DNA of 64,000 nucleotides from Paracorniculantispora psalliotae (Eukaryota > Ascomycota > Sordariomycetes > Hypocreales > Cordycipitaceae): NCBI GenBank assembly GCA_002796755.1, contig PHFE01000055.1:656303-720302 (forward strand). Direction: 5' to 3'. This document shows positions 45,859 through 57,384 of the stretch, piece by piece. A program made the translations under genes and the position numbers. How positions within the stretch are numbered: position 1 is the first letter of the stretch; each line of letters opens with the position of its first letter. The notes below the pieces were generated by a model that was given only the letters and a program-made list of their open reading frames with translations, ran no database searches and was not told where the DNA came from.

Positions 45859-48800
45859 TCATCCGGCCGTGGTCAGGATATACGACGTAATAGACGTCAT
45901 GCGCTCTGTTGTCAGTTTGAGGGAGATGCGCAGCAGCTCGCCCGCAATATCCGGCCTCTCCTTCTGCAGCTGCGCCCACGCCTCGCGGCTCATCAGCCAG
46001 ACGACGCAGTCCCGCTCCACCGTCACTTTTGCCGTGCGGTTCGTCTCCGAAAAGAAAGGCAGCTCACCGCAAGTGGTGCCGGCCACAATGTTCTCGCACA
46101 GCCAGCCCTGCGGCAGGTCGTACTCGGCGCGCAGGATGCCCTTCTCGACGAGGTAAAAATCGGTGGCGGCCTCGCCGCGGCTGAAGAGCGTGGTGCCGGC
46201 GACGTATTCTTTGCGCTTGAAGAAAGACGTGGCGGGGAACCAAAAGTCTTCGTTCTTGTCGCTCAGGCCCTGGAAGATTTGCAGCATGATGCGCAGAGGT
46301 TCGTTAAAGCTCTGCCACTTCAGAGGGCGCTGCGTCGCGGTCGTGTTGAGCGCCTGGTGCGCAGCCTGGTTCAGATGTGACTGTCGGGGCGAGTTGAACG
46401 GGGGATCAAACGATGACAGCTGCGATGTAGATCCAGTTGGGACATCCAGATTGGCCGTGGGCACGCGCTCATTCGAATTGATGGCTTCCTGCCTGGCGTA
46501 GAGTGTCTTGAGGAATTCGTTTTCGCAAAACTCCAGCGCCGAGTTCAAGTCGGGTAGCATAAGCACTTCAATCTTGCCACTACCGATGCCAACCGCACGA
46601 AGATTGCGACCGAGTTGGGCAGAAGCTTCCACACCACTCAGCACGAGCAAAACTCCCCTCTTATCCAAAAGTCTCGTAATGGTGTTGAAAGCTTCACCTG
46701 CAGAATAGTCCAGATCGCTGACATGCCACAAGTCCAGAATCAAAAACTTGATAGGGCGGCGTTCAAAGGTAGCGTCATCGAGCAAGCCACGAATCTTTTC
46801 CTCAACACTGACAATTGTACCAAAGAATAAGTAGCCAGTCAGTTTGATGATGTATGTCTGCTGGCCGACATGGTTGAGGTAGTGGTGTTGCGAGGGATTG
46901 CGTCGGACAGTCGAGGTGACGACATCGCCGTCAAATGTGGCCCGAATAGCAGAGACTCGAGAAGTCTGAATGACGAGAGAGGCAAAAGCGAGGACGATGC
47001 CAACGCCAATGCCCACAACAAAGTCGTAAATGCCCATGACGAGGACGATGACAATCACGGTCAAAAACTCTGCAGGCTTCAACTTCTTGCGGGGGAGCCA
47101 TACAGCTTCCAGCAACAGTTCGAAGCCGAGGTCGAAGATGAGAGTACCGACCATCATAACGGGAATGTAGCCAATCATGCTTGGCCCAATGAGCATAACG
47201 GCAAATGTCAGTGCCGCCAACATGTAGCCGGCAAGACGACGATTGCCACCGGAACGAATCACAAATACGGTATTGGCATAGACCAGGTAGTTTTGTATAC
47301 TGCCCATACAGCCGGAGAGGAAGTTGGAGTAGCCATGCAACTTCAACTCTCTGTCCAAGTCCGCATTGTCTTCACCAGTGTTTAGCGCCAAAGCAGGCAC
47401 ATTGATGGGGACGTGGAGGATGCCGAAAAATGTCAATGCTAGCATCGCCGGAACGACCTGCACAATGGCATCCCAACGAACGAGATTGAATTCTGATTTC
47501 ATGTTAGCAAGAAGGGCATGCGGAGAGAGCCTGATGAAACTTACTGTACAAAGTGTAAAAGTACCACCAAGGTTCACCAGGCGGCGGCCCTTGAAAGATC
47601 CATCCTCTGTCACGAAGATCGTCTGCCTCGAGCGCATCAATGGCAGTGACAAAGATGTAAAAGACGAGAGGAATGGCCAGGATAAACAGAGGCAGAAAGT
47701 ATTTCGAAGCACCCTTTGTTTGGCCGTAGAAGAGGATGATGGCCAGCACCAGTGGGAAGATCCAAAGCAATATCGTTTCCGGCTGAGTGAGCTGCTTAAA
47801 AGTGTCGAGATCATACTTGAGGTTTCCATCGAGACGTGCTGACACTTCAAGTCCGGTAGCAATCAGGAAGTAGCCGACACCGCCAATGCATCCGATCAAG
47901 ATGTGGCGGGGAATAAAGCCAACCATGAAGCCAAACTTGAATTTGCCCATGAGGTAAAAGACCAGGCCAGTGACCATGGAGCTGAGTGCGTAAGCGACGA
48001 TTGTGGTCGCAATGACAGCATCCGGGTTGTCCTCGCCCACAATATCCAGAATCTTTTGGGCCATGTTGTGAAAGAAGGGAACAACCTCAATGAGCTCGGA
48101 TCCTACCGCGCCCTTGAAGATGCTGCCAGTCGAGAAGATCAACTGAGAGATGATGGTGCTGACGTAGTAAATGGAGATACCGGCAGAGCCCAGATGAGAG
48201 AAGATAGGCGTGCCGAGGGGGAAGAGAATCATGCCGTATGACAGAGCATCCAGGATGTTGAGAAGAAGGCCGACAGCGACGGCCGGGAGACATGAGAGAG
48301 GGTCGAGCAGTACATTTTGCGTCAAGGCCTTGCCATCCCATTTCTTAGGATTAGTCACAATTTTGACGCCGTGGATGAAGCTAGATTCGAACTTTTGGCT
48401 CCGCTCTCGGGCCTGACCAAACCAGCTGCGCTTGACGGGTTGATGTTGGCCTTCGAGGATTGCTTCTGCTTCGTAGCTTGATTGCGATGAAGACGCGAGC
48501 AGAGGCGTACGCTCCGTTGCCGGGTCTTCGATATCCGTCATCTCAGCTGCCACCTTGGTAGTGCTGAGGGCCTCGTTGCTCCCCGTCGCCGTAGCCAAGG
48601 ACTTGGCACGATCGGCCTTCGGTGTCGATTCGCCCTCTGATTCCGGTGGCGATGCTCGCTTCAAGAGATTGGCCAAGACAGAGGGCCCAGGAGCGTCCCC
48701 TTGGTCAAGTGGCGGAACATTCTCGTCGGGCGAGGCAGGCTCAGAGACTTCCGGGATAGCGGGCGAGCCGCGTCGTACGTCAGGAATGGACTCGTCGTCG

Positions 48801-49256
48801 TCTTCGGGAGGGAAAACATCGTGGATGGAGGATCGCGAACGTTGGAGCAAGGCGCGGGCGCGCTGAGAGCCATCCGAGAGAAAATAATTGGCCAATTCGG
48901 CTGTATCTTCACGAACTGTGCGGGCATTCTGAAGGCTGTCGACCGGGGCTGTTCCGCGTTAGCATGATCCCACGCTCTACATTCTACAATTTTTTTTTGC
49001 CGAGCCAGTGACTGTGATGAGTATATCGTGTTCAGAACATACCGAGGTGATCACGAGATGCGCCGTGGATAAAGGATCGAATGGGCTCTCGGTGATGGCT
49101 CGAGGCCACAGACGAAGAGAGCGCCGGCTGCGTCGCTATAGGCTGTGTGCTCGACTGAGACTCGTTGGTCACGGTACGAGCCAAGTCTGGCTGCGACGAG
49201 GATATGCTCGGCGCTCTCTTCCTCCAGGAGGAGAAGCCCGAACCCGAGTTGGACAT
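45859..49256 (-). CDS. SulP-type transporter with STAS and cNMP-binding domains (Vsb1-like)
   Basis: Three exons: 49256-49043, 48948-47545 and 47492-45859 (3252 nt, 1083 residues). The second join rebuilds YTLYKFNLVRWDAI. A disordered N-terminus of about 230 residues precedes the SulP membrane domain (for example GMILFPLGTPIFSHLGSAGI, LIGCIGGVGYFLIATGLEV, FGILHVPINVPALALNTGE). A STAS domain follows (FLILDLWHVSDLDYSAGEAF), then a cyclic-nucleotide-binding-like domain (AGTTLFSRGEAATDFYLVEKG; GTTCGELPFFSETNRTAKV). This domain order is that of yeast Vsb1/YGR125w, a vacuolar membrane protein needed for basic amino acid storage. The substrate here is inferred only. The N-terminal extension is rich in serine and may be phosphorylated. 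Confidence 0.9.
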
Positions 49257-50826
49257 TTTTGTTCTTTTCAAAAAGAAATTCTCACGTTGTCGTGTTTTTG
49301 GCGGAGATCAGGCCTGAGAAACGGAGGATCGACGATGGCCCTGTCGCGGCGCTGATCGCATGCGGCGAAGCTGCAACGGCCAGCAACAATCGCACAGCGT
49401 CAGAGGGCGAGTAGATGCAGAGGGGCAGAGGTTAAAATGTCGACGAGATCATGATGCTTAAGGTCACCGGGGGAATGCAATCGAACAGAATGAAGAAAAA
49501 GTAACAAAAAGACGTTGCCCGTTCCCTGCATGTGCAAACGGGAGGATTTTCTGATAGCTTGGACGACGCCTTGGTTCAATGACTCTCCAATTTCCCGGTG
49601 GAGTTTAGCGCTGCGCCAGGGCGGGGATGGGGAGCTGGCGTCGGGGACTGTGATAGATAAGAACGAGGCAATGGGCTGATTAAAAAAGCCCAAGAAGATT
49701 AACCTACATTCAAAATGCGGACGAGATGCGGCTTAATTATTTTCTTGATTTTTGCAAAGACGTCAGGGCTGTTCCCTGGCTGGCTGCAGGTCTCGTCTGC
49801 AGGTCGTGCAGCCACGCTAGCAACGCCCAGCATGTTCGTCCACGAGCCCTGTCAGCGTCCCTGCAGCCACTAAAATTAATAAATTGGCAGTGGAGTTGCT
49901 GTTTGCTTCAGCTGTCAAATCTGCGCTGAATGATTGGTGTCTCGCCCGCTCGCGCCGCGGTGGTGCGTGGCGACCGCTGCAAGGTCGCATGCAGGCGAGA
50001 CAATTTTCTCCACTGACAGCTTCTTTATTTGCATTTCGGAATGCATGGGATATCAAGTTCTACTAACCAGGGTGCTATTGAGAGAGAGAGAAACTCCAGA
50101 TTGTGGTTAGGGTTTAGTATTAACCTAACCGCATCTTGTAAGTTGTAGATAACACCAAGGTGAACTGATAGCGGTAGGTTTTGCCGCGCGCGTCTCGTGC
50201 GAGTTTGTGGTACGTTTGCCCAATCGACTATGAAGGTTCGCCGGGTAGGTACGACTGATACGGCTGGTTTACGCTGCGTGGTGGTAGCTTCCGTCGTCAC
50301 AGACCGGCGGCGAAGCAATGGAACCATCTCAGGTGGCTTCTAATCAGCGTCTTTGTCACCAGGTGATCCTTGTAATCGCTTCACGCTTAATATGAATAAT
50401 CTAGGTATATTATCGTTTCGCGGGATATATCGGCTTTCTATCTCGGTATATATGTATATGATGCCGCATTTCCGCCAGTTGCTCTTTAAAGGCGTGTGAG
50501 ACTTGAAGTGTCGGAAATAACGCCCGCTCGCTATATGCCTCTTTTCAACGTCTTGGCGCCGGCTCTCGCCAGATCCTGCTAGCTGGTTTCATGCATGGTA
50601 TCGTAATGTCGTCTGTGAATTGTATGGCAATGTGTTGTCGCGTTACACAGCATTGGACAACTTGTCCGTGTGATGCCTCTTCGCGGACGACAAATTGGGT
50701 GCTTGCGACTTTCAATTTGCCATGTGAACAGCACGTTCTATGCGTCGTTTCGTGTGTCGTAAAATTATGGTGGATAGTGGTGATATACCATAAGAATTTG
50801 TTGCTTTCGTTCTGGGTCGTATCGCT
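49257..50826. other. Intergenic gap (1.6 kb)
   Basis: Upstream region of the Vsb1-like gene and 3' region of the Psf1 gene. A GAGAGA run lies near 50083-50093 and an inverted repeat with telomere-like TTAGGG sequence at 50105-50130. No gene seen. Confidence 0.5.
50105..50130. repeat. Short inverted repeat with telomere-like motif
   Basis: GGTTAGG at 50105-50111 pairs perfectly with CCTAACC at 50124-50130 across a 12-nt spacer. Confidence 0.6.
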
Positions 50827-51618
50827 TTAGTCGAGTTTCTGCAGGTAGCCTTGCGCAATCAGTCTTTCCACATCGCCTTGCCTGACATAAAATTGGCTGT
50901 TCTTTGTCAAATTTATGGCACTGTGATATAAATGTTAGAAGTGTGCCCCAGTCATCCTGTATCAGCAAACTCACCCATATTCTGTCTGAATCTCGCCAGC
51001 GTCCTTGAGAACGCGGACGTCGATGAACAGATCCCGCGGCGGCTGCAAGCTCCCCGTGAGATCAATATCCGTCCACTGGCCTTTGTACGCCGCCAGCAAA
51101 TCACTATACTGCCTCACATAGTCCTCCTCCTGCGGGCTCAGGCTGCTCGTCGAACCCTCGCCCGCCGCCACCGGCAGGCTGCCGCCGCCCGCACCCGCCT
51201 CGCGCACCTGCTGGCCCGACAGGTCCGCAATGTCGGAGCCGTTCCAGACAAGCTCCTCCAGCTTGTCCGTCCGCGTCCGGTGGTACGCCAGCAGGCACCG
51301 CTTGTTGCGCCGCATCGACAGGTGGTTCACCAGCAGCGTGCACGCCACCGCCTGGTCCGCCGCCGGGTCGAACGAGCCCCGGAACGGCTCCAGCAGGTCC
51401 GTCACGTCCTTTTCGAGGTCGCGCACTTCGCGCGTCACCGCGCGCACCACCTCGGTCTGGTACGGCGGCAGGTGCGCCAGGTTCTGCGTTCGCTTCGCAT
51501 GCTGGGCCTGGATGGTTGAGCCGAGTGGTCAGCTGCTGCGCCCCGCAAGATATAGAAAATATTCGTTTTGAGAGAGAGAGAAAAAACTCACAAGCTTCAC
51601 TCCCAGATCACCGTACAT
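50827..51618 (-). CDS. PSF1: GINS complex subunit Psf1
   Basis: Three exons: 51618-51592 (nine codons, MYGDLGVKL), 51507-50975 and 50920-50827 (654 nt, 217 residues). The start MYGDLG is the usual Psf1 N-terminus. The GINS helical domain follows with YQTEVVRAVTREVRDLEKDV, then the conserved MRRNKRCLLAYHRTRTDKLEEL near residue 75-95. The C-terminal B-domain has PPRDLFIDVRVLKDAGEIQT and ends with LTKNSQFYVRQGDVERLI. GINS works with MCM and Cdc45 as the replicative helicase in the nucleus. An alanine/glycine-rich acidic loop at about 108-125 is longer than in yeast. The tiny first exon is supported by the CTGAC branch site and CCAG acceptor before it. Confidence 0.93.
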
Positions 51619-52163
51619 CGTGGGCAATGGGCATATATAAGTAGAATAAGTTGAAGAAATGGTCAAGAAAATCGCAGCGCCGAGGGTGGACGCGCCTGGC
51701 TGTCATTGGTACGCGTCTGCCGCCAATCATTCCTTTGCTACCCCGCCAAGCCAGGGAGCTGTCAGAGCTGCCCACGACCCCGCCATTGGCAGCACTGCCC
51801 GAACGAGTCAATTTCATCCACAAACATACTTAAAATACCATGTTGCCTCTTGAGTACTTGGCAAAATGCTACTTGATTTAGCAATAATGTATTGGCCGCT
51901 AGCATCGCCCGTTGCACTGCAACGTTCAGCAATCTTGGGCAACGCCACCGAAAACTAATCACGGGCATGAGAACTAGTATTGAGCCGTTTAGGTTTTTTT
52001 TATATTTGCGCAGTCTATAGACATTGTAATGGCTTTTCATTTTTATTTTCATAGCCGGACCCCGCATCCGTGCCCAATTCATTAGGCGTCAATTCATCGG
52101 AGTCATCATATCCCACCCATCATGCCTCATTACATCTGTACCTGCAGACAAGTTTTAAAAAGC
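51619..52163. other. Intergenic gap
   Basis: 545 bp with the Psf1 promoter and the eEF1B beta 3' untranslated region; no gene seen. Confidence 0.5.
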
Positions 52164-53203
52164 TTACAGCTTCTGCATAGCAGCAATGTCGGAAGACTGG
52201 ACGAAGTCCTCGAACTCCGCAATCTGCTCCTGGAGCTCGTCCAGGGAGACCTTCTCGTCCTCGACGACGAGGTTGATCTGGAGCTTCTTGATACCGTAAC
52301 CAATGGGAACAAGCTTGGAAGCACCCCAGACCAGACCGTCCTTCTCAACGCCACGGACGGCAGCCTCAAGAGCAGCCATGTCGGTCTCATCATCTGATGA
52401 TATTGTTAGCACGTACGGCAACAGATCTGATACAGTGTTCTTGACTTACCCCAGGGCTTCACATCCATGGTGACGACAGACTTGGCAATAGTCTTGGGCT
52501 TGGCAGCCTTCTTCTCACGGTAAGCAGCGAGACGCTCCTCACGGACGCGGACAGCCTCGGCATCCTCCTCCTCATCGTCAGAGCCGAACAGGTCAACATC
52601 GTCGTCGTCGTCCTCAGCAGCAGCACCCTTGGCGGGGTTGATGGCGAGGTCGCCAGACTCGGGGCCATAGGTAGAGTAGGCCTTGGAGGGGTCACCGGGG
52701 AGGGTGGCGAACTCGCTCTCGTGGCTGGCAATGTGCTTGTACCAACGGGCGGCGTGGGGGTACTTGTCGAGGGCAGGGGCGGTGGTGAAAGCCTTGAAGA
52801 CGGCGACATCAGCCTGCGAGGGACCGTGGCTGCATGCATTGTCAGTACGCTGCGTCTAGAAGCTTCTAGACAGATATGGCAAAGCAACAGGTTGGGTTGG
52901 GTATTGAATCAGAGATGCATTTCTGCTTGTTGTTTCGTCTGTCGGCGGGTCTTGAGTCCGCCTCCGAAACACGGACCAATTGTTCTCATCATGTAATACG
53001 TGGTGATAGGGAAGGTAGGAAAGAGAAAAAAGGACGCAAGAAGCTGTCAGAGGGACTTACCCTACGATGTAGGAGCGGGTAGAAACCCAGTTGTTGAGCA
53101 CTGGCAATCATGGTCAGCGACTGTGGCGGTGTGGTTAAACGCTGAGGGCTGCAAGGGACATACTGGTAGCACCAGCATCGGTGAGAATATCAGCGAAACC
53201 CAT
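52164..53203 (-). CDS. EFB1: Translation elongation factor eEF1B beta
   Basis: Four exons: 53203-53164, 53100-53061, 52829-52450 and 52393-52164 (690 nt, 229 residues). Exchange factor that reloads eEF1A with GTP in the cytosol. The N-terminal GST-C-like segment shows WVSTRSYIVGHGPSQADVAVFKAF and ARWYKHIASHESEF. The acidic linker has the DDDDDVDLFGSDDEEEDAEA motif. The C-terminal guanine exchange domain begins at VVTMDVKPWDDETDM and ends in the catalytic edge VQSSDIAAMQKL, with GYGIKKLQINLVVEDEKV in between. Length is close to the fungal norm (about 205-230). Two small 40-nt first exons are typical of highly expressed fungal genes. Divergent from Rpn13. Confidence 0.95.
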
Positions 53204-53624
53204 TTTGACTGTGAAGAGGAGTACGTCGGGACGAAAAAGTGTCGAGAGAGTTGAAGAGAAGAAATAGGAGGGGGTGGTTGTCTGGTCGATGTGGTAGGTG
53301 GGGTTGAGGATTTTTTTTAACCAAATTATGGCGAGGGGCCACTTGTGCCTAGGCGTGGAGCGTGCAAGGTGCAGCACTTTGGGTTGGTCGGGATAAATAT
53401 CGGCCCGCGGCAGCACCACCTGGAGCTTTGCTGGCGAAGCTGCTAGCGGGGTGCTGTGCTGCCACACAGAGAGCTCCATCTACGTAACGAGAGCTGGAGC
53501 CTATCGAGCGTCGCCGCCACCGTACCTGTAAGCAGCATCGCGTGCAGCATCAACCGCCATCTACAATCCCAAGCAGCACAAGGTTTCCATCCCCAAATCT
53601 CTGCCTCAGAAACCGCTCGCAACC
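53204..53624. promoter_or_regulatory. Bidirectional promoter, EFB1 and RPN13
   Basis: 421 bp between two divergent housekeeping start codons, so both promoters lie here. The EFB1 side shows a C/T-rich leader on the minus strand. No TATA box is certain. Confidence 0.5.
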
Positions 53625-55080
53625 ATGCCCATTCAACCCGTCATTAGCTTCAAGGCGGGTATCTGTGAGATCGAGGTACGTGCCCGCAAATAAGAGGTGC
53701 ACAATTCACTGAATGCTAATGACGCTGCTCCTCTAGGGCTCCGACCGCCCATACAAGGTGAAGCCGCAGCCCGAGAGCGGATACATCTACCTCCACCTCG
53801 AGGATGGTAAGCTGGAAAAGAGCCTTCGCCTCTGACGCGCAACCCAACTGACACGATTCACAGAGCTCATTCACTTCTGCTGGCGAAAGCCCGATCAGCC
53901 GCTCAACGACCCTGATCTTGATCTCGTAATGGTGCCTTCCGACGGCACGTTTATCCCATACGAGTATAAGACAAGCCCGCAGCCCACGGCAAAGACAAAC
54001 GGTCGCATATTCGTCCTCAAGTTCGCGTCCTCCTCACAGCGCTACCTCTTCTGGCTGCAGTCAAAACCCCAAGGCGGCGATGCTAGCTTCCTCAGCCCTC
54101 GCGACCGCAAGGTTGGTGATATTGTGAACCGTATTCTGCAAGGCGAAGACATCAACATCTACCACGAGCTGGAGAAAGTTCGCGACAACTTCCCCCCAGC
54201 CGGCGACGACGACGAGACCATGGAAGACGTCGAGGGTCAAGATTCGGGATCCCGCCCACGTCACGGCAGTGGCGGCGCTGGTGCTGGTGCCACGGGAGGC
54301 GATGTCAGAGAAGAAGGCGAGGGGTCGAGAGAAGGCGGTTCTGACGGTGCGAGAGCGTAGGTGATACCCTGATTCTCTTCCTACTGCCCGTTGACGCCGG
54401 AAACGACATACTTAACTTGGCCACGATGTAATAATAGATTCTTTTTTCCTTTGGGGCAAAGATAAAATGCAATTGGCGTGAAAAGTTTTAATCTTCCGGC
54501 ACTACCGTGTAGACCTTGCTAACATTTCTCATGCAGACCCAATGATGCTACTGATGCGAGCGCTGCGGTTCAAAGCTTCCTACGCTCCATCTCGAGCGCC
54601 GGCCTGCCAAGCGGCCCAGGCCAGAGACAGCATGCGGATCTACCATACCCCTACCTTAGCCATCTTCTGCCTACCTCGATTACGGTCCCTATGGTGAATG
54701 AGGCGTCGGAAGACTTCATTGAGTCTCTTCTCAACTACCTGCCGCCTTCAATCATTCTCATGGCTGCAGACGCACCAGGTGCTGAAGACACTACAGCGGA
54801 GCCCAAACCGGCGGCTGTCGAAACGGCCAAGGCCGCTTTGTCCATGCCTCAGAAGCGAGCATTGATTACGAGGGTGCTGCGCAGTCCTCAATTCCACCAG
54901 GCTCTCGGGGCGCTGACCATGGCTCTGCGCGATGGTGGGCTGCCCACTATCGCCGACGCACTGGGAGTCACTGTTCAAAATGGTGGCTATATTCAGCAGG
55001 GCAGTATGCCGCTGGGCGGTGGTCATGCTGTCAAGGCATTCGTCGATGGTATTGCCAAGTTGGCCAAGGAACAGCAGTAA
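53625..55080 (+). CDS. RPN13: Proteasome ubiquitin receptor Rpn13/ADRM1
   Basis: Four exons: 53625-53675, 53737-53806, 53864-54356 and 54537-55080 (1158 nt, 385 residues). The last intron is longer (180 nt) and uses GTAGGT with a TTGCTAAC branch site. The N-terminal Pru domain begins VISFKAGICEI and includes YIYLHLEDELIHFCWRKP, DLVMVPSDGTF and FVLKFASSSQRYLFWLQ, which bind ubiquitin and the Rpn2 tail. An acidic glycine-rich linker follows. The C-terminal DEUBAD domain (VPMVNEASEDFIESLLNYL; ALITRVLRSPQFHQALGALT) would bind the deubiquitinase UCH37/Uch2. Yeast Rpn13 lacks this domain, whereas filamentous fungi and animals have it. Acts in the 19S regulatory particle. Confidence 0.93.
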
Positions 55081-55399
55081 ACTGGCGGCATTTCTTTAAT
55101 AGGAGAGGATGCGAGGTGAAACAGTAGCATTTGCTAAATTAGACATGTATCATTACACACACCCAATTTCGCATCCGATTGACCTGTAGTGCTGTTTTTA
55201 CTCACAGTTACACATGGCTCTTTGGCGGGAGCTAGTTGGGCAGTTCCAGAAACGTGCTTAAAATGGCCGCCCCACGCCTTGCAACAACAACCTCAGCCTA
55301 GGATCTGGTGCCTGCGCCAGATGCTTTTCTTCAACAACACTGTGTCCAAAATACCTGCATCACGCCAGCTGCGCAGTCGCAAGTCGATAGTTTGCAGTC
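55081..55399. promoter_or_regulatory. Gap upstream of CUS2-like gene
   Basis: 319 bp holding the Rpn13 3' end and the promoter of the following plus-strand gene; nothing else seen. Confidence 0.4.
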
Positions 55400-56623
55400 A
55401 TGGACGCGCCGTTTCCTACCGATGTACAAGAATTCGACGGCGATGAACGCATTTCTTTCTCCAAACTCGACAGCAAGTTTATCGCAGTCCGAGACGATGG
55501 CGCGGAATTCGAGTTTGATGCCGAGCGGCGCGAATGGCAGCTATTAGACGAACAAACACTAGACGACGGCGTTTTAGATCAAAATATGCCACAGGCGATG
55601 CAAAGCGCAGGGGCAGGGAAGAGACCACACGACGACGAAGAGAACGGATCAGAGGTACGTGGCGATGGAGTGTTTCGAGACCGTCGACACTCGTGCAGCT
55701 TTCGGCACAAGCGCGCAAATATACTGACTCTTTCGATACAGTCGCAAGAGCTGAAGAAGTTGAAACGTCCCAATAAGAAAGCGAAAGCGCCTCAGCAACC
55801 GAAACAAAATACTGCCGTTTACGTCTCTGGCCTGCCCGCCGATGCGACTGTCGACGAAGTTCACGAGCTCTTTTCCCGCAAGGGCGGTGTCATTGCCGAA
55901 GAGATTGACAGCGGCGACCCGAGAATAAAAATGTACAACGATACAGACGGCAATTTCAAAGGCGATGCGCTCATTGTGTTTTTCAAGCCGCAGAGCGTCG
56001 AAATGGCGATTATGCTACTCGACGACACTGATTTCAGAATAACCGCCAGCGGCACCCGCGAAGGCCGCATTCGGGTGCAAGAGGCCGATTCAAGCTACAA
56101 AAAGGTCCAGTACGACAAGGACGGCGGCGGCAATGGCGAAGCGGCCAGCGCCAACAGCAACAACCAAAAAAACAACGGCAACGGCGAGCGCCGCCCACCG
56201 ACAAAGGACAGACAAAAGATTATCAAAAAGACACAAAAGATGGATGCCAAGCTCGCCGACTGGAGCGACGACGACATGCCCGTGAGCGCAGCACCCGTCA
56301 GCTCGAAAAAGGACAAGACGGTGGTGCTGCAACACATGTTTACGCAGCAGGAGCTGGAGGAGGATCCGGCGGCGCTGCTGGAGATCAAAGAGGATATCAG
56401 AGAGGAGTGCTCAAAGCTGGGCACGGTGACGAGCGTGGTTTTATATGACGAGGAAGAGGACGGCATCGTGACGGTCAAGTTCAAGGACTCGGAGTCGGCG
56501 ATGGCGTGCATCAATCTCATGCACGGGAGGAGTTTCGGCGGCATGAAGGTAGAAGCTGCGCTGGCGACGGGGAAGGAGAAATTTAAAAAGTCGACAGGGA
56601 ATAATGATGATTACTCGGATTAG
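55400..56623 (+). CDS. CUS2: U2 snRNP-associated splicing factor Cus2/HTATSF1
   Basis: Exons 55400-55654 and 55742-56623 (1137 nt, 378 residues). The 87-nt intron (GTACGT, TACTGAC, ATACAG) is a multiple of three and has no in-frame stop, so the frame also reads straight through. The first RRM has TAVYVSGLPADATVDEVHEL and ALIVFFKPQSVEMAI at about residues 107-210. The second, UHM-type RRM starts VVLQHMFTQQELEEDPAALL and has VTVKFKDSESAMACINLMHGR near the end. This layout matches Cus2/HTATSF1, which binds SF3B1 and U2 snRNA in the nucleus. The N-terminus carries an aromatic FEFDAERREWQ segment. C-terminus shorter than in animal TAT-SF1, as in other fungi. Confidence 0.92.
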   Translation: MDAPFPTDVQEFDGDERISFSKLDSKFIAVRDDGAEFEFDAERREWQLLDEQTLDDGVLDQNMPQAMQSAGAGKRPHDDEENGSEVRGDGVFRDRRHSCSFRHKRANILTLSIQSQELKKLKRPNKKAKAPQQPKQNTAVYVSGLPADATVDEVHELFSRKGGVIAEEIDSGDPRIKMYNDTDGNFKGDALIVFFKPQSVEMAIMLLDDTDFRITASGTREGRIRVQEADSSYKKVQYDKDGGGNGEAASANSNNQKNNGNGERRPPTKDRQKIIKKTQKMDAKLADWSDDDMPVSAAPVSSKKDKTVVLQHMFTQQELEEDPAALLEIKEDIREECSKLGTVTSVVLYDEEEDGIVTVKFKDSESAMACINLMHGRSFGGMKVEAALATGKEKFKKSTGNNDDYSD

Positions 56624-57384
56624 ATGTGGGGGGCGCTGGCCCGTGTATAATATTGTTAAATTTGAATATCACCGACATAGACTAGAGGTCTATTTGATGC
56701 AACGTAATTTTTACGAAGTTGGTGTTCCATCAGTACTACTACGAACGAGATATATCAATACAGGTGCAGTGTTTGTCCTCATAAGTCCAAAAAACAGTTA
56801 GAGAATTTCTCAATTACAGAAGAGTGAAACAGCGCGTGATAGTATTAAATTCAACAGAAATCACGCAAAGAATAACTACATCCTATCGATATATCGCCAA
56901 AACTATTAACCAGAAAATTCATGAACCCTCTGTTCAGTGACGTCTTCACTGCCTGGACCAGGCAGAACGCCTGACCCTCGGCGTGTTGCCATGCCAACCA
57001 GGCTTGGGCTTGCAGCACCACTTCGACATCCCGGGGTCCCGGCGCCCAATCAATAGCGGTATGGCCGAAGGAGAAGTGATACGGAGTATCTATTGTCCTA
57101 TATCCATCCAAAATAGTCTTTTCTTCAATTCGTCTATTCTTTTACATTCCAATCACCTACCAAAAAAAGAACACTGCCATTCATTGCTCATCCACAGATT
57201 GGCTCGGCGCTAGCTACTCATACTAGTGCGGCTGAACCACAGCTCCAAGACACGGGGGAAGCGGGCAATCAACCATAGAGAAATCTTTCGCTGGGTAAGA
57301 AAACACGACTTTTCGACCTATCAAGCCATTTGGAATGTGTTCCTGACACTGAAGACAGCACACAGCCAGAGAAAAGTAGGCAGA
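56624..57384. other. Gap upstream of DUF3405 gene
   Basis: 760 bp with the 3' end of the CUS2-like gene and the promoter of the next gene. The frame of the next gene is open from 57226 but without ATG before 57385, so that part is read as leader. Confidence 0.45.
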
